A DNA stretch of 64,000 bases, taken from the NCBI RefSeq assembly GCF_963855985.1, contig NC_087092.1:8866001-8930000 (forward strand), written 5' to 3'. Source of the DNA: Ostrinia nubilalis (taxonomy: Eukaryota > Arthropoda > Insecta > Lepidoptera > Crambidae). The notes under the pieces are model-generated. The model was not told where the DNA came from. It saw only the letters and a list, made by a program, of their open reading frames with translations, and searched no databases. The stretch's first letter is position 1; each line of letters begins with the position of its first letter. Made by a program: the position numbers and the translations under genes. This document shows positions 54,440-64,000 of the stretch, piece after piece.

Positions 54440-57400
54440 ATGGAGAGTAGAAACAACAAGAAGTGCGTTATTTGTAATAAGAGGCGAAGTCGTGGTGGAT
54501 CACCCTTACTTTTGAGTAGGTTTCCTCTGGATTCTGACCGGTAAGTTTCTAATAACACTCATTTATTACAAGATAATTTTACTGATTGTGTAAACTTAAA
54601 GGCTGGGATTAATATTTTTAATCATACAGTAAATAACCATAACCAATTTTTAATTTCAGTATTTTGTTTCGTACTCTGTAAATGAATTGCATAACAATAC
54701 TAAAAGAAATTAGTTGATGAATAAATTTCAGTTTGTTATTCTTTTTCTTTTCTAATAGGTATTTCTTATTTCAGTTGTCGAATGTGGGTTAAAAATGCTG
54801 GCATAGAAGACTTAGCATATGTACCTATTGAAAAGTTACACCAACTGAAGTTTGTTTGTGGTGGGCACTTCACTCCTGAATCCTTCAATGCCAAAGGAAC
54901 TCGGCTGAAGAACTCAGCTATTCCAACACTGGAATTGAGCAATCCCATCTTGCCAGATGAAGTTTTGACAGAGTTTCCTCTTCATGTAAAAGACTCCAAT
55001 AAAGAAAACCTCAAGACAGGTATGATGATGACTTCAATTATTTTTTTTAAATTTAATTTACTATCAATTTTTCTGAATTATTTAGATGTCTTAATTAATT
55101 TTCTTTGGTTTCCAAAACAAACCAACCGAATGCAATTTAACAAGGTTCTTTCTTTGTAACCACAAACATGTGTTGTATGCTTATCAATAAATAATATATA
55201 ATTTCAATTATTAATTATATCTATACTTTGTTACAGTTCTTTATGATCATTCATATTGCATTCCAAAGAAGTCAAATCCAGTTGAACGAGGTATGTTTAT
55301 CTAAAATTATACTAATAATATAAAAAGGAAATATTTAATTGTTTGTTTGTATTTGATCGGCTCCGTAACTCGAAGCCAAGATAGCCTAAAGTGCGGGTTA
55401 GAACCCCACAGCTTGAATATTGTAGTAAACCCACTCGTAACACAATTTAGCTTAGAATGTGGTGTTGAGTTAGAGGGACTTTAGTAATTTGTGTAATACA
55501 AATTCTTCAAAAAAAGTACCGGACCAATTTGAAAAATTTTAGGCAATCTACATTAATTAGCCAGGTCAGCTAGTTTAATAATATTTATAAGCTAGTAATT
55601 TTTAATGTGAGCAAGACATGTACTAGACTGATTGTACCCTAAAGTTGGGTAAGAACATGACATTTTATTACCCAATTCACATTTCATTATCTGCTTTCAG
55701 TTCCCCTTACAACTACAACCAAACAACTAAATTCAACATGTTTGGGAGCTGTGGATATACCAGATTCTGGTATTTCTGCGAAAACAACTTTTGAACCTCT
55801 TCCTTCTACTTCCAATGCACCAGAACATATGACCTATAAACCCATTACTCATGGTAAGTGTACAAACTAATTATTTACCTTCTAAAATATGCCTTCCCTC
55901 AAACTAAAGAATGCCACCCTGGATGCGTTCTGCAGTCTGCAGTCAGGTCAAAATGAACTTATATGTACAACATTCTAGGTTTCTGTACATTTTATATTAA
56001 TGCTATTTGACCGTGCGGATACGAACAAAGAACGCAAAGCACACGTGACTGATTGCCTTATCACGACCACTTACAGATTGTCTTGACATACCCGCAGACC
56101 GCATCCAGAATGCAGAACATTAAAACCTCTAAATGCCTTTAATTTAATATTATGTCATTGTTATTGAAGGTGGGCCCACGCTTCATATTTTATGAGAAGA
56201 GCTATCATTATCCTGTCTTTGCATTTTTTTAAAACTTGATAATGATTGATTGATTTGGAAATAATATGTTTCATAAAACAACAAAATAAATTTTAAACTA
56301 ATTTGCATATTTATAATATTTCAGATGATAAAAACATTTGCCATCAAGATGCACAGGCAGAAATATTAGTCCACAGTTATAAAAGACCTAAGAAAAACAT
56401 TGAAATGAAAGGTAAGATAAAACATCCTAATTTAAAAAACTAAGTAAAATTGCTGATTAATTAACCAATATTCAATTCAATTTGCTTTAATGTTGTTTTT
56501 TTTACTAATGGAAATGTTTTTATTACAGACACTTCATCAACATTTACAATTAAAGAGAAGAGGCTTTGGCGACAGTTACAAAATGCAAAAAAAACAATAA
56601 GAAATATAGCGAAGTCAAGAGTGAATTTAGACAAGTTAGATTCGGAAGTGCTGACATCGTTAGTAAAGGATGTAGTGCAGAATAACAAAAAAAAGTCACA
56701 AGGAAAAAGGTGGACTTTAGCCAACAAAATATAATTATGCTTTGGCTATATTTAAACGGTCCCCTAAAGCATACCGCTATATGCAAAAGCTGTTTACGCT
56801 ACCAAGCACTAAAACGCTCCAAAGGATTTTAAAAAATATACCAATGGAGCCTGGTATAAATAAAAATATAAATGATATGTTAGAGGCAAAAGCATCAAGT
56901 ATGCCAAAGGAAAATAAATATTGCTCGTTAATATTTGACGAGATGGCGTTAAAGAAACGGATAATTTATAACGAAATTGCTGATAAAGTGGATGGCTACG
57001 TGGATTATGGTGAGGGCGAGAACATGGGACGAGAAAAGAAAATTGCAGACCATGCGTTAGTGTTTATGATACAGGGTGCTAAACATAAATACAAACAATA
57101 TATTGCGCACTATTTTGTGGAAGGCACAATATCAACAGCAAAACTGGCAAAAATTATATCGGACATCATCAAAAAATTAAAAGAAATCGGATTTATGGTT
57201 CTAACAACAGTTTGTGATCAGGGATCTACAAATATAGGAGCTCTTAACATGTTAAAAAGAAACTGTGGACAAGGCATAGATAGCAACTTTTTCTCTGTAA
57301 ATAATGACAAAATTTTTATAATCTATGACATCCCTCACTTGTTCAAATCATTACGAAACAATTTCTTTAAAAGTGGAAATATGTCTTTCGATGGAAAAAT

Positions 57401-58685
57401 TGCACAATGGAGGCATTTGGTAGTTGCAGAAGAACACAACAGAAATTTTTTAAATTTTAAAAAACTGAATAGTACCATTGTAAATCCAACATTCAAAACT
57501 AAGATGAGGGTGAAGTATGCTGCGCATGCTCTGAGTAATACCGTGGCAGCTATTTTAAAAATGATGGCATGGAAAGAAGTTTCTGATTGCAATGATACAG
57601 CATTTGTGATTGAACAGTTAGATAAACTATTTGATTGTACAAATGGTCCATCATCTTTAAATGACGTAAAGAAAGGGATCCGGGAAAATGTTTCCACATC
57701 AAGTAATCACATTGAGTCTTGGACCTTTTATACTGATAAGTTAAAAACCATAAAATTTATAACAGCAGAAAACACGATACTAAAAAATGTTAAATGCGTA
57801 AAGGGATATCAAATATCTATCAAATCCTTAAACGATATTTGGGAAAAGTTAAAGAATGAAGGGTTTAAATATATGAACCTTAGACAGTTTAACCAAGACT
57901 CTCTGGAAAACTTATTTGGAATCATTAGGCAACACAGTGTAACCAATAGAAATCCCACTATCACGCACTTTACTGCAGCGCTTAAAACAAGCATGGTTAC
58001 TGGGCTGAAAGTGCCTCATAGCAGAAGTGCTAATTGTGAAGCAGACAACAATAAACATATGCTGGAATATAAAGACATTTTAAAAACTAATTTAAAAACA
58101 ACAGAAATAAAAATTAATGTTCAAGATTCCACAGACACTGAATTTTATCCTGTGTTGTCTATCCCGGACCCTGAAAACTTAGAACAGCCCATTGAAAATT
58201 TGTGTAGCCTTGAAAACCAACCAGTAGTATATGTAAGCGGGTATTTAGCTGCCAAACTATTACAGAACAGTTCTTGTTTAATTTGTGAAGAGTGTTTGAG
58301 CGTGAAAACTCCTGTTGACAATGATTTGTATGCATATATATCTCTTCGCGAATGGTGGCATGATAAAAAAAGTCTCGTTTATCCAACAATTCAATTATGT
58401 ACCACCGTAAATGAAGCTAAACAATTTTATCATGACCATATTGCCGACCAGATATATATGGAAAATGTTGGAAAATTCATTTTCTTAATGTTGAGTACAA
58501 ATTGTAATTTTAGTTGGTTTAAATGTCAACAACATAATAAAGAAATTTATGATAAGATGTTTAAAATATTAAGTTACCTTTTTCTAAGAAAAAGTTGTAA
58601 AATCATTAATGACAGCTTCATAAAAAGTGAAAACAATTTTGCTGACAAAAGTAAAAAAGCACAGCAACAAAGCATTGAAAAGTAA
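54440..58685 (+). CDS. P-element/THAP9-like transposase, near-complete, one frameshift
   Basis: Exons: 54440-54540, 54775-55019, 55237-55290, 55701-55853, 56325-56411, then 56529-58685. Introns are GT-AG with consistent phases. A THAP domain is at the N-terminus (CVIC ... CGGHF), with a coiled-coil-like basic region in exon 6. The catalytic RNase H-like core then shows LIFDEMALKK, VLTTVCDQGSTN, YDIPHLFKSLRNNF and QDSLENLFGIIRQ, so the acidic residues expected of P-type transposases are present. In the last exon the first frame ends in TAA at 56732-56734, and the rest is one base ahead (open from 56721), so a +1 shift is needed. Total near 930 residues, close to THAP9. Either a recent frameshift pseudogene, an assembly error or recoding. 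Confidence 0.85.
55915..56125. mobile_element. Small MITE in intron 4 of the P-like gene
   Basis: CCTGGATGCGTTCTGCAGTC at the left and its imperfect inverse GACCGCATCCAGAATGCAG at the right, about 200 bp apart. Non-coding. Confidence 0.45.
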
Positions 58686-59000
58686 TCTTGAGGCTGAGGT
58701 TCGATCAGCTGATAAGAAAATTAAAGATGTTTATAAATAAAAATCCTATTTTTTCTTAGAAAAAGTTGTGAAAATAAAAGTTTACAAAATTATCATTTCT
58801 GTACTTTGTTATAATTTTCAATAATTCCTCATGCCTACAACTGCTATGTCATGTTCAATACTTATTGTAATATACCTATTTTATTTCGAAATAAATAATT
58901 TACGTTACAAAACTTCGTTTTACTTACACATAGTATAAAATAAAAATAGTAATCATTAAAATATTGAAGGTTCCTATACTAGATATCGATATGCAATTAC
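58686..59000. other. 3' part of P-like element and flank
   Basis: Contains AATAAA-type signals (58737, 58890) for the transposase mRNA. No inverse of the 5' end TCAATTGAGTTTGAG was found, so the element's right end is not located. Confidence 0.4.
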
Positions 59001-59013
59001 AACCCTAGCAAAG

Positions 59014-59021
59014 TATCGATA
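59014..59021. promoter_or_regulatory. DRE (TATCGATA) upstream of LANCL
   Basis: TATCGATA followed by ATCGATA, about 250 bp before the LANCL start codon. In Drosophila this octamer is bound by DREF at housekeeping promoters. A related ATATCGATAT lies at 58983. Role here inferred. Confidence 0.45.
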
Positions 59022-59272
59022 ATCGATAAGTTATTACGAACGTCACTAATACTGTCAGAAAATAAGGCATTATGTTGGTAGCTCCGCCTGTAGTTTGTGC
59101 GGTTGGTAAAGATTTGCGGGTCGTTCTCTAAAATGCATATGTGTGCGTGAGCTCAAAAAATATCTATGGAGTGCCGTCTCTTACTCTTTTATGCTCTTTG
59201 TTTGGAACTATAAACATAAAATCAAAACCAACCAAAACAAATAGCTCTATTTTACTTGAAACAAACAAAAAC

Positions 59273-62200
59273 ATGACTTCGAAAGGATCTTTTGAAAATA
59301 ATTATGAAGATTACAAATCTGAAATCGCTAGTAATATCCTCAATGAATCCAGAGACGGGGTAGGTTAAAATTAATTTTTCTTCGGGTATCAGTATCATCA
59401 AGCTACTTTTTTAGTTATCTAATTATTTTGTAGTTGTTTGTATATTTATTTTATAGATAAATAGTACAGTATAGTAACTAATAATAAAAAAAAATACCTG
59501 CTTGTCATTTTAAAATGTACGTAACACTATCCCGCAATCAAATCTTAAAAATTAGAAGCACTTTTAGCTATAGTAATTCCATGTATGCGTGTTTGTCTGG
59601 TTGGTTGTCCTAATAAAAAAATAAAGCAGCATGGTTTAATTTTTATCATAGATTTCTTTAATAATCCTGTATATTTGCAGGTATCTGAAAAATTCCAGCT
59701 AAAATTACAAAACTTCAAAGCAGCTAAAATGCACATATTGCTCACTCAAATGGAAAAAGATATATTTTATGATGGAACAGTGTATACAGGATCTGCTGGT
59801 TTGGCTTTATATTATTTTACTAGTGCGTGGGTAAAAAGTGAAGTAAATTTGGATGTGTTAAAGGTTGCAACTGTTTTTTTGAAATGAAATGTAAAAATTG
59901 TAAATTATGTAAAACATTAATACCAACTTACTTTTTTATAGACATCCCTAGATTATATCAACATAGACACTCTTAAAGGACGCCGAATTAGCTTTTTATG
60001 TGGAGATGCTGGACCTCTGGCATTAGCAACTGTTATATCATATAAAATGGGTACCAAGCGCCCAGAATGCTTGCCAGATTACAAAACTATTGCAAATAGG
60101 TAAATGTATTATTACATTGCTAAATGTGAATAGAAATTAAGGGAGAACCTGAGATGAGTGATCATGGCATGGACAGGCAAATTGAATCCCATCAAAAACA
60201 ATACTTGTCAAAAAAACAAAGTCTCGCAACTCAGTTGTTCTACGGTAAAAAGTTGTGAGATCCATGTAATACCAAGTCCAGGCCAGGAAATCTTTAACGT
60301 TTTACATAAATACATTGACTTGGCCATCGCATGAAAACAATTATTTAGTGCGATGGCCAAGTCAATAATTTATGTAAAACGTTAACGTAATAGTATTGTT
60401 TTTGATGGTATCTCATTTCTTTTTGTATTTTGTAAACAGTTCTACTTTTTTCCTTTTCGGTACCTTCTACTTATTGTATGTATATCTAACCAGCAACGAA
60501 TTTTCTTAAAGTCCTCTCTCTGACTTATGAAATTTTAAAACTGGACCGAAATTGAAAAATGTTACTCGACTTGGCGGGGACACTACCGTGTGCCTTTATG
60601 TTTAATTTTATATGATATTACAAACTTATTTAGGTAAGTAGTTAAATATTTATAAAACTGGACCGAAATTGAAAAATTTTACTCGACTTGGCGGTTGCAC
60701 TACCGTGCCCCCAAATATTTTAGTTTTTCCTTGATTCATACACCAAACACTACTTATATTCCAAATTTGAAGCTTCTAGGTCTGCTAGAAGTGCCTTAGA
60801 ATTTTGATGATCGGTGAGTCAGTCAGTCAGTCAGTCAGTCAGTCAGTGAGTGACAAAATTAAGTAACTTTGACCCGTTATAATTCTTAAACTACTGGTTC
60901 AAATTGAATGAAATTTGAAATATACCGTGTCTTTACAATGCCTGCATAGCTAATGAAAATTCAGCCTTCTAGTTTTATCCACAACGAAGTTACAGGCGGT
61001 CGAAAATGGCCTGAATTGCTTCGAGAAAAGGATGGTACGGCCGTGCCGCTTTTTTGCTCGACTTGGTGGGGGTGCCCCCAGATTAAATCGCTAAAAGAAC
61101 AAACTGTTCCTCAAATGAGTAGTAATGACTTAATTCAGAATAATATTTATGTTATTTTAAATATTAATAAAATCTGTATTACAAAATAACATTCATATAC
61201 ATTGTACAATAGTGTCTATTAATTTTATTTTTATTATAGGGGAGAGGGGGGCAGCTTTGGACAGGGGCAGCTTAGAACAAATGAATTTAAAAATCACTGG
61301 TTTAGGCTACAATGGTATAAATCATAATTTATATTGCCAGCACTGATGCGCATAGCCGTCACATCTAATTTTTAATATCTAACTGTAGGTTAACCGGCAA
61401 AAGTGGTTTTTTGTTTTTGACTGCCAATTTTGCACTTTTTTATTTTGGTTCTAAGGTTTTTGTGGACGTAGTTTTATAAAATAGTGAGTGGTTTGTTTAC
61501 TATATGGAAGTTTAAATAGTTTCAATGAAGATTTGATAAGAAATTGCGATATAAAAGTATGTTCCGTTATTAAATTTATGTTTTTTTCTGGAAATATACC
61601 CATGGGGCAGCTTTGAACGAAATGGTTGGGGCACCTTTGAACTTTATAAATTTTCTTTTTTAAGTGGTATTATGAAACCTTAAGTTTTCTAATACTTCGT
61701 AGAAGGTTTTTAGATAAAAAATAAGCAGATTGCTTTACTGTGACAGATAAAATTTCAAGCTGGGTGAAGTCCGGGCAAAACCTAGTTTTAGTAGTTGATT
61801 GATATTTTTTAAATTATGCAGTTTTGTCTTTGATGTGTCATTAAACAGAAAGTTTATTATTATTTAGTTAATTGATATATCTTATATTTAGTTTTTTTTA
61901 ATAATATCCCTAAGTTTTGTGTTACTTTGTACAGAGTGATGTAAAATAAAATAAACATGTTAAATTGATCCCAAATGACACTGATCATTTAAAATTTTGT
62001 TTATTAATTATTTTAAAAATACACATTCATAAATATTCAGTTTTATTTCATTGAAAAAAAATACTAATTCAAAACTGCCCCAGGCGTGTTCAAGGCTGCC
62101 CCGACTACGGGGCAGTTTTGAACGTTTACAGGTCTGTGCAAAAATCTAAATATCTTAATAAGCGTTCATGAATAATTAAGAAGAACATCATTATTTTGTT

Positions 62201-62528
62201 GTGTGATAACCATGACCTCTATCTAGGAAGAAAAAATTAATGAAATCGTTCAAGTTTGGAAGTTATTTAATAAAGTATGAAAATTGTTCAAAGCTGCCCC
62301 CCTCTCCCCTAAGTCTTTTTTGTGGATGTAGGTACCTATCTACCTTATTCTATAGGTACTCATGAAATTATATTTTTGTGTGTTTTCAGATTAATGTCGC
62401 TCATATCACTCATAAATGATTCTCCTGATGAACTTCTGTATGGAAAAGCGGGCTATCTCTATGCCTTGCTCTTTGTCAATAAATATATTAATGGAAAAGA
62501 CACAATTCCTTCAAGTCACATTGAACAG
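59273..62528 (+). CDS. LanC-like protein (LANCL), first four exons, gene runs off right edge
   Basis: Exons 59273-59359, 59681-59863, 59942-60099 and 62390-62528 join in phase (155 codons plus one split). LANCL proteins are eukaryotic relatives of bacterial lanthionine cyclases, cytosolic, glutathione-binding, with a double seven-helix barrel and a zinc site. Visible family motifs: YTGSAGLALYYF, RRISFLCGDAGPLALA (the CGDAGPLA box), DELLYGKAGYLYALLFVNKY. The zinc-ligand motifs (CHG, HG) belong to later exons not in the window. The start MTSKGSFENNYEDYK resembles family N-termini. The exon 2 donor (AAG|GTTGCA) is weaker than the others. Intron 3 is enlarged to 2.3 kb by repeats. Confidence 0.92.
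60150..60420. repeat. Palindrome-ended repeat in LANCL intron 3
   Basis: CCATCAAAAACAATAC at the left and GTATTGTTTTTGATGG at the right; internal hairpin GACTTGGCCATCGCA...TGCGATGGCCAAGTC (60311-60364). Same organisation as the CTTGGCCGTTGAA family at 26255-26778. Confidence 0.65.
60530..61070. repeat. Dispersed repeat with partial tandem duplication and AGTC microsatellite
   Basis: ACTGGACCGAAATTGAAAAA at 60540 and 60656 starts two related units, each with ACTCGACTTGGCGG and CACTACCGTG. A (CAGT)n run of eight units lies at 60813-60847. A similar ACTCGACTTGG segment lies at 61056. Non-coding. Confidence 0.55.
61239..62309. mobile_element. TIR transposon GGGGAGAGGGGGGCAGC, TA duplication
   Basis: TA GGGGAGAGGGGGGCAGCTTT ... 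AAAGCTGCCCCCCTCTCCCC TA. GGGGCAGCTTTGAAC motif or complement occurs about eight times (61245, 61264, 61604, 61629, 62072, 62090, 62109, 62290). No ORF. Sits in LANCL intron 3, 80 bp before exon 4. Confidence 0.85.
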
Positions 62529-62842
62529 GTATTTACAATAACTGATTGATGAGACTACATTTTGTTGGAACCTATCCAGTGTTGGGCTGATGATTACTCG
62601 AATATTAATCAAAGTAATTTTTAAGTTTTAATTGACAAAACATAAATTAAATTACTTATTGATTGATTACTTACAACATAATGCTATTATTTTGTTAGAG
62701 TGCTTAATGTTTCCTGGTATGTTTCATAATAGGTACCTACAAAGAAATTTCCTATAACAAACAAAAAATATTTCATATTCATACAATTTTTTAATGAATT
62801 TTTAACTTCTATTTTTATGAAATAATCTCGGTGGTAAATACT

Positions 62843-63056
62843 TTAGCTTTCCGCCCGCGGCTACGCCCGCGTGGAATTTTGTCTGTCACAGAAAAACTTT
62901 ATCGCGCACGTCGATTTTAAAAAACCGGGATAAAACTATCCTGTCCTTTCCCTAGACTCAAACTATCTCTATGCTAAATTTCATCAACATCGGTTCAGTG
63001 GTTTAGGCGTGAAAGCAAGACAGACAGGCAGAGTTACTTTTGCATTTATAATACAC
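62843..63056 (-). mobile_element. Helitron-like element in LANCL intron 4
   Basis: On the minus strand: TATTATAAATGCAAAAGTAA near the start; CGCGGGCGTAGCCGCGGGCG hairpin and GGAAAGCTAA at the end. Matches the body of the element ending at 25496. End is CTAA rather than CTAG, still within the CTRR rule. Confidence 0.75.
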
Positions 63057-63084
63057 TTCTGGACACATCTATTGGCCCATCTTA

Positions 63085-63721
63085 GAGCTCTTACACACGA
63101 GCAGCACATTGACGACAGCAAAAGCGACCGCAGTCGCCGTCACTTGTCGGCAGCTAGCTGTCGACGTGCCCGCAGCAAGCTGTCGATACGTCGACGTCTG
63201 CCGTCGACGTGTCGACAGCTTGCTGCGACGACCGTGTCGGCGTACGTCTTTGTACAGGAGCCAGTTGAAAATGGATTTCATTGAAGAAACACTGTTGTTG
63301 CTTTTACTCCGTCGTCGTCGACGAAAGAGAAAGAACCGGTCATTGTCGGTTTAAGAAATGTTATTAAATAGAGAACGAAACTACACACACTGAAGCCCAT
63401 GCTCTATTTTGTAATGTTTTATTATGGTAGCCTTCTAAATTCGAGTTCCATTATTATTTCATTGTTTTTGACAGCACAAATTTTTTAGCAATTCCGAATC
63501 AATTTGTTCGGAACTCATTAGGTATGCGTGTAAGCTCCTGGACTACCGACAGTTGACCTTCAAAATGGCGGAGGCGGCTAGCTGTCGCTCGCCACCTGTC
63601 AGCGGGAGCCGCGAACGCGTCGACAGCACGGCGGCGGCATGTCGACAGCTAGCCGTCGCCTTCTGACGTCAACTGCAGTTACATGCGTCGACAGCAAAAT
63701 GCCGTTCGTGTGTAAGAACCC
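63085..63721. mobile_element. PIF/Harbinger-like MITE with GTCGACAGC arrays
   Basis: TTA on both sides (63082-63084, 63722-63724); ends GAGCTCTTACACACGAGCAG and, in complement, GGGTTCTTACACACGAACGG. GTCGACAGC and relatives (GTCGACGTG, GCTAGCTGTCG) recur at least ten times near both ends. One consensus CRE at 63664-63671. Arg-rich open frames here are artefacts of the repeats. Confidence 0.75.
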
Positions 63722-63724
63722 TTA

Positions 63725-64000
63725 GAGTTTAGGTTTCGATGGCCCCTACCGAAATATGATTGCTAGATTGAACAAAAACTGTTGATGCAGTTTTAAACCT
63801 GATACATTTTACCATCTTTTTCGATCGTATTGTTTTAAATTTGAATTCAGAATACCATACGACATGGAGCTACACCTAACAAGTCGGATATGCGCCTTGT
63901 TAAAGGCAATTGATTTTTGAATAAAAAACATGTTTTATCAAATAAAGGTTTAATTTAATAACGCGTGTTGCCTCCATAGGCATCTATCTACCACAGCTCT
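63725..64000. other. LANCL intron 4 continuing to window edge
   Basis: No element or exon recognised. Confidence 0.4.

Noticed and set aside
55021..55159. Extension of the THAP exon past the donor at 55020
   Set aside because: The GTATGATG donor is present in both copies, and the next exon joins in phase; the read-through is AT-rich intron sequence.
63009..63354. Arg/Ser-rich open frames on both strands
   Set aside because: Produced by GTCGACAGC repeats of the PIF-like MITE and a neighbouring CGTCGT run; no protein family resemblance.

Overview
The window is nuclear DNA of an insect, almost certainly a moth or butterfly. It is AT-rich, genes are split by GT-AG introns, and the repeats are ones typical of Lepidoptera: Helitron-like elements ending in a GC hairpin plus CTAG, RTE-, Jockey- and CR1-like LINE ends, piggyBac-, hAT-, mariner- and PIF-like miniature elements, and P-like THAP transposases. 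No bacterial, viral or organellar gene was seen.

Three host genes are supported. (1) 12353-13327, minus: an uninterrupted RAD23 gene with UBL, UBA, XPC-binding and UBA domains. (2) 30931-48339, minus: the transcription factor CREB in five coding exons, with a likely non-coding 5' exon at 48657-48780. Its KID exon (47636-47798) and the exon before the bZIP (31227-31349) are separated by a 16.3-kb intron packed with transposons. (3) 59273-62528, plus: the first four coding exons of a LanC-like (LANCL) gene that runs off the right edge.

Everything else is mostly mobile DNA, and several insertions can be read exactly because an unoccupied copy of the target is also in the window. At 1-4919 and 54003-58900 lie two inverted copies of a P-element/THAP9-like transposon; the left copy carries a 3-kb transposon in intron 1. 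At 6231-10890 an 854-bp unit is tandemly duplicated; its second copy contains a TIR element, which contains another TIR element. At 17836-20533 is an element with a THAP gene and a SWIM-finger gene facing each other. At 23190-27291 a palindromic repeat holds a Helitron, which holds a hAT element, which holds a LINE fragment. The CREB intron and LANCL introns hold many further elements.

The most notable pattern is that many unrelated-looking DNA transposons here each carry their own short sequence motif repeated many times through the body and ends, with target duplications of either 4 bp or TA. A second point of interest is a possible 72-bp in-phase cassette exon inside the CREB intron. All sequence comparisons were done by eye; no database search was run.
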